DNA of 56,137 nucleotides, from the NCBI GenBank assembly GCA_013213905.1, contig JABSSQ010000519.1, positions 1 through 56,137 on the forward strand, written 5' to 3'. The notes below the pieces were generated by a model. It saw only the letters and a program-made list of their open reading frames with translations. It was not told where the DNA came from and did no database searches. The translations under genes were made by a program, and so were the position numbers. The DNA is from Verrucomicrobiales bacterium (GTDB taxonomy: Bacteria > Verrucomicrobiota > Verrucomicrobiia > Verrucomicrobiales > DEV007). Shown one piece after another: positions 44,445-53,194 of the stretch. Each line of letters starts with the position of its first letter. Within the stretch, counting starts at the first letter, position 1.

Positions 44445-46910
44445 ATGAAGTGTGGGCGGCATAATTTGGCATTTTTGCTGTTGCTGACCACTCCTTGCTT
44501 TGCTGGCGAAATAGATGTGACCTTCTTTGAAAAGAACATCCGCCCAGTTCTGATCGAGAGCTGCTACGAGTGTCATTCGGTCGAGGCGGGAAAGTCCAAG
44601 GCGGGACTCTTGCTCGACACCCGCGAAGGAACGCTGACCGGCGGCGATAACGGCCCTGCCGTGGTGCCGGGAGATCCTGAAGCAAGCTTGCTTTTTGTGG
44701 CGATCACGCACGCAGAGTCCGACCTCGAGATGCCTCCTAAGAAGGCGAAACTGCCGGACACGGTCATTGATGATTTTCGGCGCTGGATTGAAGGGGGCGC
44801 TCCGGATCCAAGGGACGAGCCGCGGGGCAAGTTGACCGACGCTCCGATTGACTACGAGTCCGGGCGCGAATTCTGGGCGTGGCAGATGCCTCAATGGCCG
44901 GATATTTCTGAATCCAAATTTCAATCGGAGTGGGCGCGCTCTGACATTGATCGACTGGTCCTGTCAGGATTGGAGAAAGCGAACCTGCAACCGTCCGAAG
45001 ATGCGGGAACTGAAGCGCTGCTGCGCCGCCTCTATTTCAACCTGATCGGACTGCCTCCGACGGCAAAGGAATTGGGGGCATTTCGTCGCGAAGTGGAGGC
45101 GACGTCCCGGCAGGAAGCCCTGAAGAAGAAAGTGGATGAGTTGCTGGCGTCCGGGTTTTACGGGGAGCGTTGGGGGCGCCATTGGCTGGATGTGGCCCGC
45201 TTCGGGGAGTCGAGCGGCAAGGAATCCAACTTCACCTATCCGGAGGCCTGGAGGTATCGGGACTATGTCATTGATGCATTCAATTCGGATATTCCCTTCG
45301 ATCGCTTCATTGCCGAGCAGCTGGCGGGCGATCTTCTTCCGGCGGACGGTGATGCGGAACGAGCCCGTTTGCAGGTAGCGACGGGATTTCTTGCCGTGGG
45401 AGCCCGGAGCTTGAACGAGATGAATCGCGATCAGTATGAAGCTGATAATGTCGATGAGCAGATCAATGCAACGACCCAGGCGTTCATGGCTTCTACCGTG
45501 GCCTGCGCCCGTTGTCACGATCACAAGTTCGACCCGTTCCTGATGAAGGATTATTACGCGCTGGCGGGAATCTTCAGCAGCACGAAAACTTTCATCGGCA
45601 CCAAGATCGAACCGGACAACGTGATTGGAGGGGAGTTAATCCATCTTCCTGACAGCCTCGGTCTGCCGGTATTCAATCGTCCGATCACACCCCAAAAAGT
45701 CGAAGAACTCAAACTCGAGCGAGTTGCCGTTCTCGAGAAACAGGAAGAAGACCAGGCTCTGGCAGCGAAGGCAATCAAAGAGGGCAAAGACCCGACGGAG
45801 TTTTTCAGTATCCAGATGGCGATCGGTAATATCTGGAAAGTGGGCCGTATCGACGGGGCGCTCGCCAAGGTCGATGATTCCGGTAAGCCGCATGTCATGT
45901 GCATGGGGGTTCAGGAAGCCGGGGAAGTTCGCGATGAACCGGTTTATGAGAGAGGGGATCTTGCCCAGCCCGGTGATGAAAAGATTCCCCGTGGGTTTCC
46001 TGAAGTAGTGGTGATGTCAGGGGCTCCTCAAATCGACGGAAATGTGAGCGGGCGTTTGGAATTGGCTGAGTGGCTGGCTCATCCAGAACATCCGTTGACC
46101 GCACGTGTTCTCGCGAATCGTGTCTGGCGGCACCTTTTCGGGATTGGTCTCGTCAGGACGACTGATAATTTTGGATACAATGGGGAGCGTCCCACACACC
46201 CGGAGCTACTCGATTACCTCGCACTTCGACTGGTGGAGAAGCATGAGTGGTCGGTGAAAGGATTGATTCGGGAGATTGTTCTTTCACGGACCTTCCAGCA
46301 GGCTTCCGATTTTCGGGAAGACGGGTTCCTGGCGGATCCGGAGAATCGCCTGATGTGGCGGGTCTCAAAACGCCGTCTCGAAGCCGAGGCCATTCGCGAT
46401 GCCATGTTGGTGGCGGCCGGTGACCTCGATGTGAACCGACCCGAGGGATCATTGATCGGCCGTCTCGGCGACCGCAATGCAGCTCTGCTCGGGTTTGCCA
46501 AGGGAGTTCCTTCGGATCTCGACGGGAGCCGGCACCGATCCGTTTATCTTCCGGTGGTAAGGGACCGCCTGCCCGACGTGCTGGAGTTGTTTGATTTCGC
46601 CGAAACGAGCCTGGTCACCGGCCACCGCGAAACAACGAACGTGCCGACCCAGGCTTTGTATTTGATGAACAGCGACTTCGTTACCGCGAGGGCTGAATCG
46701 CTGGCAAAGTTGGTGGCGGACCGGGAGCGTGACGCGGCGGTTCGAACTGTCTTTGAGCGATGTCTCAGCCGTCAGCCGGATGCGGATGAGCTGGAGTTGG
46801 CTCGAAGTTTCTTTGAGCAATTGGATCAGAGCGATGTCCCGAAGCACGAGGGCATGAAGTTGTATTGTCAGTCGGTATTGAGCACGGCTGAATTCCGTAA
46901 CCTCGACTAG
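44445..46910 (+). CDS. PSD1 / Planctomycete cytochrome c plus DUF1549-DUF1553 protein
   Basis: IRPVLIESCYECHSVEAGKSKAGLLLDTREG (CxxCH), DRLVLSGLEKANLQPSEDAG...LLRRLYFNLIGLPPT, ACARCHDHKFDP, LADPENRLMWRVSKRRLEAEAIRDAML. Confidence 0.93.
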   Translation: MKCGRHNLAFLLLLTTPCFAGEIDVTFFEKNIRPVLIESCYECHSVEAGKSKAGLLLDTREGTLTGGDNGPAVVPGDPEASLLFVAITHAESDLEMPPKKAKLPDTVIDDFRRWIEGGAPDPRDEPRGKLTDAPIDYESGREFWAWQMPQWPDISESKFQSEWARSDIDRLVLSGLEKANLQPSEDAGTEALLRRLYFNLIGLPPTAKELGAFRREVEATSRQEALKKKVDELLASGFYGERWGRHWLDVARFGESSGKESNFTYPEAWRYRDYVIDAFNSDIPFDRFIAEQLAGDLLPADGDAERARLQVATGFLAVGARSLNEMNRDQYEADNVDEQINATTQAFMASTVACARCHDHKFDPFLMKDYYALAGIFSSTKTFIGTKIEPDNVIGGELIHLPDSLGLPVFNRPITPQKVEELKLERVAVLEKQEEDQALAAKAIKEGKDPTEFFSIQMAIGNIWKVGRIDGALAKVDDSGKPHVMCMGVQEAGEVRDEPVYERGDLAQPGDEKIPRGFPEVVVMSGAPQIDGNVSGRLELAEWLAHPEHPLTARVLANRVWRHLFGIGLVRTTDNFGYNGERPTHPELLDYLALRLVEKHEWSVKGLIREIVLSRTFQQASDFREDGFLADPENRLMWRVSKRRLEAEAIRDAMLVAAGDLDVNRPEGSLIGRLGDRNAALLGFAKGVPSDLDGSRHRSVYLPVVRDRLPDVLELFDFAETSLVTGHRETTNVPTQALYLMNSDFVTARAESLAKLVADRERDAAVRTVFERCLSRQPDADELELARSFFEQLDQSDVPKHEGMKLYCQSVLSTAEFRNLD

Positions 46911-46913
46911 ACG

Positions 46914-48323
46914 ATGAGCCCTCAATTTCCATTTTCCCGACGCAGTGCCCTCAAGAGTCTTTCTTCAGGGTTCGGCTACCTTGCCTTTGCCGGTCTGGCA
47001 GCGAAAGCCGCTGCGAAGGAGTCCGGTTTGTCATCCCGGCCCGGGCATTTTCCGGCCCGGGCCAAGCGGGTCATTTTTCTCTGCATGAAGGGTGGGCCCT
47101 CTCACGTGGACACCTTTGACTACAAGCCCGAGTTGGAGAAACGCGATGGCGAGCGTTGGCGCGGAGGAGCTGCCCGCCTCCTTGGGCCTCGTGCCGAATT
47201 TTCGCAGCATGGGGAATCCGGTCTCTGGGTGTCGTCGCTCTTTCCGAAACTGGCAAAGGCTCACGCGGATGACCTCTGTGTCATCAACAGCATGCACACC
47301 GATCTGCCGAACCATCCGCAGGCCTTCGCTCAACTGCATACGGGAAGCTTCCAGTTCATTCGTCCATCGCTGGGCGCGTGGTCGCTTTACGGGCTCGGGA
47401 CGGTGAATGAAAACCTTCCGGGTTTTATCACACTCAATCCGCCGGCCGATTTCGGAGGCGCGAACAATTACGGCAGTGCCTTTCTGCCGGCGGTCTACCA
47501 GGGGGCGAAGATTGGTGGTGGTCAGTTGCCGGCGATCTTTTACGCACTAACCGGAAAGACGGAGGAACCGGGGCCGCCGATGAAGAATATCGATGCGGCG
47601 ACGCCAAAAGCTTCGCAGCGGGCACAACTGGATCTCATCGCCGGGCTCAATCGACACAAGCTGAAACTGGATCAGTATAATCCTGAGGTTGAGGGGGCGA
47701 TCGAATCATTCGAGCTCGCTTTTCGAATGCAGGATGAAATTCCGGAAGTGCTGGATCTCGCGTCGGAGCCGGAATCGGTTCGCAAGCTCTACGGAGTCGG
47801 GCAGGGTGGTGGTAATGAGCGTTTTGCCAAGCAATGCCTGCTTGCCCGCCGGTTGGTTGAGAATGGAGTTCGATTTGTCGAGGTGACGGCGCCAACGAAT
47901 TGGGATCATCACAACCTGCTGCAGCAGGGACTCAATGAAAGTGCGGCCATGGTGGATCAGCCTATTGCCGCGCTGCTGACTGATTTGAAGCGTCGCGGAA
48001 TGTTGAAAGACACCCTCGTCATCTGGGCGGGAGAGTTTGGTCGGACGCCGTATGCCCAGGGTATGGGCGACGGTCGCGATCACAACAACAAGGGTTACTC
48101 GATCTGGATGGCTGGAGGCGGCACCAGGGGCGGATATGCTCATGGTTCCACGGATGATTTTGGCTACGCAGCCGTGGATCAGGCGGTGCATATCCATGAT
48201 CTCCATGCCACAATCCTTCACTTGCTCGGCCTGGATCACGAACGGCTCACCTACAATTATGCCGGTCGGGATTTTCGTCTGACGGATGTCTACGGCAATG
48301 TCGTGAAAGAAGTGGTAGGGTAG
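46914..48323 (+). CDS. DUF1501 secreted protein (Tat-type signal)
   Basis: SRRSALKSLSSGFGYLAFAGLAAKAAA; RAKRVIFLCMKGGPSHVDTFDYKPEL; LVIWAGEFGRTPYAQGMGDGRDHNNKGYSIWMAGGGTRGG. Confidence 0.93.
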   Translation: MSPQFPFSRRSALKSLSSGFGYLAFAGLAAKAAAKESGLSSRPGHFPARAKRVIFLCMKGGPSHVDTFDYKPELEKRDGERWRGGAARLLGPRAEFSQHGESGLWVSSLFPKLAKAHADDLCVINSMHTDLPNHPQAFAQLHTGSFQFIRPSLGAWSLYGLGTVNENLPGFITLNPPADFGGANNYGSAFLPAVYQGAKIGGGQLPAIFYALTGKTEEPGPPMKNIDAATPKASQRAQLDLIAGLNRHKLKLDQYNPEVEGAIESFELAFRMQDEIPEVLDLASEPESVRKLYGVGQGGGNERFAKQCLLARRLVENGVRFVEVTAPTNWDHHNLLQQGLNESAAMVDQPIAALLTDLKRRGMLKDTLVIWAGEFGRTPYAQGMGDGRDHNNKGYSIWMAGGGTRGGYAHGSTDDFGYAAVDQAVHIHDLHATILHLLGLDHERLTYNYAGRDFRLTDVYGNVVKEVVG

Positions 48324-48343
48324 GGCCCCGCGTTTTCGGGGCC
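48324..48343 (+). terminator. GC-rich hairpin just after the DUF1501 stop
   Basis: GGCCCCG-CGTTTT-CGGGGCC; no long T-run downstream. Confidence 0.4.
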
Positions 48344-48485
48344 GTATGAAGGTGCAAAGGTAAAAACTGAAAGGTGCCGAGTGCGAAGCTGTAGCGATAC
48401 TCGTGAGAGTTTCGCCGGGTTGTATGACGCAAAGAGCGGGGGATTTGGGCTGGTGACTTGAAAAGCTTGAAATAGGATTGGGTCG

Positions 48486-50306
48486 ATGAATGGAAAGCCT
48501 TCCTTGTTCCTTGCCGTAGCTTGTTTTGTTGTAATCGGTGTGAAGTTTGCTGCTGCCGATGAAGCGCTGAAGGCCCACCAGGATGGCGTCGTGCAGCAGG
48601 CGACTGCGATTCTTGATGCTTATCACGGCGAGGAACGAAACGCAGAACGAAAGCTTCGGGTGATCTGCTGGCGACCTAACGATCGCGAGTATCCTGCGGA
48701 TAACACGGAGCGGCTAACCCGGATCATGAAACACATCCAGGCATTCTATGCCGATGAGATGGAGCGACTTGGTTTTGGGCGACGATCGATTGCTCTGGAT
48801 CTCGATGAGGAAGAACAGCTGGTCATTTATCACGCCGTCGGCTCGGCTCCGTATGATGATTACAAGAAGCCGGAAGGGGACCGGGTCAAAGATGATTGTT
48901 GGCCGGTCTTCAAGGAAGCTGGCCTTGATCCTGACCGGGAGACGGTATTGATCTTCACCAACCTATCAGACTGGGATCCTGACAAGCTCACTTTCTTTCA
49001 CAAGAGTCCCTATTACGCGAGCGGCAGTAACCGTAGAGGGGTTGCCTGGCAACTGGCGTCCCCGGAGCTCGACACGAAAAACCTGCCGCTCAAGAAACCC
49101 ATGATTCGGGACGGTGAATACGGACGGATCTCCCTGGGGAAACATAATTCCATCTTCATTGGCGGAATCGCTCACGAGTTGGGGCATGGTCTCGGTCTTC
49201 CTCACTGCTGGGGACACGAGCAAGAGGTAGCTGCCCATGGTACTGCATTGATGGGCTCCGGTAACCGCACCTATTTTGATGAGCTGCGAGGGGAGGGGGA
49301 AGGATCGTTTCTTGCGCTGTCGAGTGCCTTAAGGCTCGCCTCGCATCCACAGTTTTCCGGGTCGGTGAAAGGACTCAACCTCCCGGCCAGTGCCACGTTT
49401 TCTGAGATGAATGCCAGGAACGAGGCGAGGGGATTTGAGCTCTCCGGAAAAGTCACCTCTCCGGTTCCCGTGTATGCCGTGCTTGGATACCTGGACCCGG
49501 AAGGCGGCGGGGATTACAACTCGCGCACGGTTTGCGCGGTTCCAGACCCGGATGGAAATTTCACGCTGAATTGTGACCAGATGGTCAATGGGAGGCCTGC
49601 CGAGATTCGTGTCTTTGCCCTGCTCGCGAACGGAGCAGTGAGTCGATGGCAGTCCAGCTATGAGGTAAATGCCAAGGGCGCGGCGGATCTGTCGATGATG
49701 CAGGCGACCCTGGAACTTGGGGATTTTGTGGCGGCGCTGAACCGCAAAGACATGGCCGCTGCCCGGAAACTGGCAGAGGCACTTCCTGAAGATGGGCGCT
49801 CCCATTCGGTGGCGCGAATGATTCTTGCAGGACGTGACCCCGGGCGCTTGACGATCTCCCTTGATGACTACGAGAAACAAGCGGACGACTCGATGATTTC
49901 CCTGTCGCTGATCGAGCCAGCGGAAGTCAAGGTGGGTTGGGGCCAACCAGTCTACGACTACCTGCCTAGAGACGAAGTGCTGCTGACATCGGGAACACGG
50001 CTCTTTACGACCGGGATATACGCGCACGCTCCGGCAAGGCATGCCTATGAGCTGCCGGGGGGACACGGATGGAAAAAGCTCTCCGGTTTTTGCGGCCTGC
50101 CGAACCAGCGGGGCGGGAGTGTGGCTTTCCGAATAATTGTCGACGGTAAGGAGGTGTTTGCTTCACCTGTTCTCGAAGGTGGTCAGTCGGAGCACTTTGA
50201 GGTAGATCTCAGTGAGGCCGGGAAAGTCGAACTGATCGTCGATAATGGGGGTGACGATCATGCAGTGGACTGGGGGTATTGGTTCGATCCAATTTTGAGC
50301 AGGTGA
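48486..50306 (+). CDS. Secreted metzincin-like zinc metallopeptidase with C-terminal NPCBM-like domain
   Basis: GGIAHELGHGLGLPHCWGHEQE (HExxHxxGxxH); C-terminal WGQPVYDYLPRDEVLLTSGTRLFTTGIYAHAPARHAYELPGGHGWKKLSGFCGL. Confidence 0.75.
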   Translation: MNGKPSLFLAVACFVVIGVKFAAADEALKAHQDGVVQQATAILDAYHGEERNAERKLRVICWRPNDREYPADNTERLTRIMKHIQAFYADEMERLGFGRRSIALDLDEEEQLVIYHAVGSAPYDDYKKPEGDRVKDDCWPVFKEAGLDPDRETVLIFTNLSDWDPDKLTFFHKSPYYASGSNRRGVAWQLASPELDTKNLPLKKPMIRDGEYGRISLGKHNSIFIGGIAHELGHGLGLPHCWGHEQEVAAHGTALMGSGNRTYFDELRGEGEGSFLALSSALRLASHPQFSGSVKGLNLPASATFSEMNARNEARGFELSGKVTSPVPVYAVLGYLDPEGGGDYNSRTVCAVPDPDGNFTLNCDQMVNGRPAEIRVFALLANGAVSRWQSSYEVNAKGAADLSMMQATLELGDFVAALNRKDMAAARKLAEALPEDGRSHSVARMILAGRDPGRLTISLDDYEKQADDSMISLSLIEPAEVKVGWGQPVYDYLPRDEVLLTSGTRLFTTGIYAHAPARHAYELPGGHGWKKLSGFCGLPNQRGGSVAFRIIVDGKEVFASPVLEGGQSEHFEVDLSEAGKVELIVDNGGDDHAVDWGYWFDPILSR

Positions 50307-50363
50307 TCAAGGTAGGAAAAGGCGGCCGTCGCTAGTTCCTGAACTTCAGAATCTAGACATTGG

Positions 50364-50392
50364 AAAACGAGCGACTTCGGTTGCCCGTTTTT
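50364..50392 (+). terminator. Rho-independent-type terminator with UUCG tetraloop
   Basis: AAAACG-A-GCGAC-TTCG-GTTGC-C-CGTTTTT followed by T-rich sequence. Confidence 0.65.
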
Positions 50393-50448
50393 GTTTGAGG
50401 GGTGGATAAGCAGTGGGCGTGAGGGCGCTTCAGTGCTAAAGAGAGTGT

Positions 50449-51213
50449 ATGAATCCGAAACCACGCTTCGAAGAACTGGATTTCCGGGAGACGGAACTGG
50501 GTGACCTGATCCTTCGCCGGCGGACGCTTTTGTCACTGGGGAACGAGGAGATCTACGAGGTTATCCTTGGAGACGGTTACCTGATGTCGAGCCTGTTCAC
50601 GGTGGTGGAGCAGGAACTTTCGAACCTGGGGTTGGCGGCAGCGTCAGAATCAACCGGGGCCGGGAAGCTGGATGTGGTCGTGGGAGGGCTTGGATTGGGC
50701 TACACCGCGGTCGAGGCGCTGAAACACGACTCGGTTGAATCGTTAGTTGTGGTCGATTTCATGCAGCCGGTTATCGAATGGCATGAGAAAGAAATGGTGC
50801 CGCTCGGTGCCAGTTTGAATGCCGATCCGAGGTGCCGTTTTGTCCATGGGGATTTCTTTCGCCTCGCGTTGCCGGGGGAAGGTGAGCCGGGTTTTGATCC
50901 TGAGGCTCCGGGGAGAAAGTTTCATGCGGTGTTGCTCGATATCGATCATTCACCGGCAAAGTTGCTGCATGAGAGGCATGGAAATTTTTACAGTGCCGAG
51001 GGGCTTGTGAAAATGACAGAGCAGTTGCATCCCGGAGGAGTCTTTGCGCTCTGGTCCGATGACCCGCCGGAAGAATCGTTCATGACGGCGCTGGCGGAGG
51101 TGTTCGACTCCTGCGAATCCCACGTTGTGAGCTTTTTCAATCCGCTCCAGGACAGGGAGTCGAAGAGCACGGTTTATGTTGCCAGGTTGAAAGAACTCGG
51201 CCGGGGCAGTTGA
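50449..51213 (+). CDS. Spermidine synthase-like class I methyltransferase fold protein
   Basis: LDVVVGGLGLGYTAVEALKHDSVESLVVVDFMQPVIEWHE, FHAVLLDIDHSPAKLLHERHGNFYSAEGLVKM. Confidence 0.75.
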   Translation: MNPKPRFEELDFRETELGDLILRRRTLLSLGNEEIYEVILGDGYLMSSLFTVVEQELSNLGLAAASESTGAGKLDVVVGGLGLGYTAVEALKHDSVESLVVVDFMQPVIEWHEKEMVPLGASLNADPRCRFVHGDFFRLALPGEGEPGFDPEAPGRKFHAVLLDIDHSPAKLLHERHGNFYSAEGLVKMTEQLHPGGVFALWSDDPPEESFMTALAEVFDSCESHVVSFFNPLQDRESKSTVYVARLKELGRGS

Positions 51214-51503
51214 GGCTTGTTTTGGAAAGGAATTTGAAAAAATCCGCCTAAATAGACAGCCATGTGTTGGGAGAATGCCGGCGGACTCTTGTGTGAATGA
51301 GACAAGCTTTATCGCGATTTCCTAGGTCAAAGTTCCGAACTCTTTCTGTTGCAGGCCGGCAGCCTTTTTGGCCGGACGGCTAACGAAGCTACTGTCGAGG
51401 TCGTTGGGAATAGCGCAAAATAGACAACAGTATCATGACCCTTCGGAGTTGCGTTCTCTTCGGGCTTGCGAAGCAGGTGGATCACCGCTTGAATCAGGGC
51501 CTT

Positions 51504-53069
51504 ATGCGACTCCTGACCCTGATTGCCCTCTTCTGTGTGCCGGTTGTGGCTTTATCTGCCGATCCGGCCGGTTCCCGACCGAATATTGTCTTCATTCTCA
51601 GTGACGACATGGGCTGGGCCCAACCCGGATTTAACGGAGGGAAAGCCGAGCTGACTCCGAACCTGGATACCCTGGCGGCCGAGGGGCTTCAGCTGACCTC
51701 TCACTACACTCACTCGGTTTGTGCTCCCACTCGCGGCGCGTTCCTGACCGGGCGATATGCTTTTCGTAACTGGATGGACTGGCGATCCGAGGATTTCGGA
51801 AAGCCGAGCTACCTCGCGAAACTGGGACTCACCCTCGCTCACACCGAAGACGGGGAAGAAACCCGTCGCATCCACGCCCTGGAAAGCTCCGAGCGCACCA
51901 TTGCCGAGGCGCTCAAGGATGCCGGCTATTTCACTTCCCTTTGTGGCAAGTGGCACTGCGGTGAGTGGTTGCCGGAACACCTCCCGATGGGGCAGGGCTT
52001 CATGCACCAGTATGGCTTCTACGCCTGGGGCATTGACTACTACAACAAGTCCATCGTGCACAACGCGCCAGCCCGGTTTGCTGTTTATGACTGGCACCGC
52101 AACCAGGAGCCGGTGTGGGAAGAGGGGTATGCGACCGACCTGCTCGCCGACGAAGCCGTTCGAGTGATCGAGGATTTCAACGGCGATCAGCCGCTCTTCA
52201 TTTATGTGGCTTTCAACGCGGTGCACGGCCCGCTTAACCCGCCTCCCGGGTTCGAAGGGAACGCCGACGAGCCGCTCGAGATTCGTGATGCCATGCTGGA
52301 GAACATGGATATGAACGTCGGCAAGATCATGAAGGCGATCGACGACAAGGGCATTCGCGACAACACGCTGCTGATTTTTGCGAATGACAACGGCCCGGTG
52401 CTCGAGGAAATGAGCGCACCCTACCGTGGTACCAAGAACACGACCTTCGAGGGCGGCGTTCGCACGCCCTGCCTGGTTCGCTGGCCGGGACACACCGAGG
52501 CGGGCAGCAAGAACGATGAGATGCTTTTTATCGCAGACTGGTACACCACGTTCATCACCCTGGCTGGAGGCAGTCATGAGCAGGAGACTTCCGTTGATGG
52601 ACTCGACCAGACCAACACGGTGTTTGGGGATGAGCCGAGCCCGAGGACTGAGATCATTTTCGATGTCGAGGGCAGCGTTCGCGTTCCCACCATTCGAAGC
52701 GGGGATTACAAGCTGATGGGGGAATTGCTCTTCAATGTGAGCGAGGATCCGTCTGAGACGAAAGACATCGCTGCGGCCAATCCGGAAATCGTTTCCAAGC
52801 TCGCGGCGCGTCTTCAGCAGGCTGCCAGTGAGCGCCCGCCGCTCGGTGACAAGCCTCTCCTGATGGAGCCGCCGCTTCCTTATGTCTACGGTCTCGAGGA
52901 AAATAAGAATGTTCCCCAGTGGCTCAAGGATCATGTCGATGCGATTCGCGCGACCCAGCCGAAAGAGTGGGCTCCTGGCGAGACACCATGGCCGCAGGCT
53001 CCCAAGGGCGTGAATGCCAGTAAGATGACTGGCGGCCTTGACGAGCAGGGCGGCGGGGAGAAAAAGTAG
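51504..53069 (+). CDS. Secreted arylsulfatase (arylsulfatase B-like), Cys-type
   Basis: Signal peptide MRLLTLIALFCVPVVALSA; RPNIVFILSDDMGWAQPGFNGG; SVCAPTRGAFLTGRYAFR; GKWHCGEWLPEHLPMGQGF. Confidence 0.93.
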   Translation: MRLLTLIALFCVPVVALSADPAGSRPNIVFILSDDMGWAQPGFNGGKAELTPNLDTLAAEGLQLTSHYTHSVCAPTRGAFLTGRYAFRNWMDWRSEDFGKPSYLAKLGLTLAHTEDGEETRRIHALESSERTIAEALKDAGYFTSLCGKWHCGEWLPEHLPMGQGFMHQYGFYAWGIDYYNKSIVHNAPARFAVYDWHRNQEPVWEEGYATDLLADEAVRVIEDFNGDQPLFIYVAFNAVHGPLNPPPGFEGNADEPLEIRDAMLENMDMNVGKIMKAIDDKGIRDNTLLIFANDNGPVLEEMSAPYRGTKNTTFEGGVRTPCLVRWPGHTEAGSKNDEMLFIADWYTTFITLAGGSHEQETSVDGLDQTNTVFGDEPSPRTEIIFDVEGSVRVPTIRSGDYKLMGELLFNVSEDPSETKDIAAANPEIVSKLAARLQQAASERPPLGDKPLLMEPPLPYVYGLEENKNVPQWLKDHVDAIRATQPKEWAPGETPWPQAPKGVNASKMTGGLDEQGGGEKK

Positions 53070-53096
53070 TTAGTCGTTGGTCATTAGTTGTTAGTT
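53069..53096. repeat. Heptamer array (4 units) beginning on the stop codon of the 51504..53069 sulfatase gene
   Basis: GTTAGTC GTTGGTC ATTAGTT GTTAGTT, immediately upstream of a terminator hairpin. Confidence 0.7.
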
Positions 53097-53135
53097 AACA
53101 GGGTTGGGTCGGTGACCTAACCCTGTTGTGTTTTC
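53097..53135 (+). terminator. Strong hairpin terminator downstream of the sulfatase gene
   Basis: AACAGGGTTGGGTC (53097..53110) pairs with GACCTAACCCTGTT (53114..53127) with one G-T wobble, followed by GTGTTTTC and a further T-rich run. Confidence 0.7.
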
Positions 53136-53194
53136 TTGCGGTTTTTTCTTTTCCCCTGACAGGGATGTTACACACTCATGGGAAGGCAGCGCCC

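Noticed and set aside
47706-52934. Antisense ORFs 47706..48626, 49329..50066 and 51552..52934 (-, 460 aa)
   Set aside because: Opposite DUF1501, metallopeptidase and sulfatase coding regions with strong conserved motifs on the plus strand.
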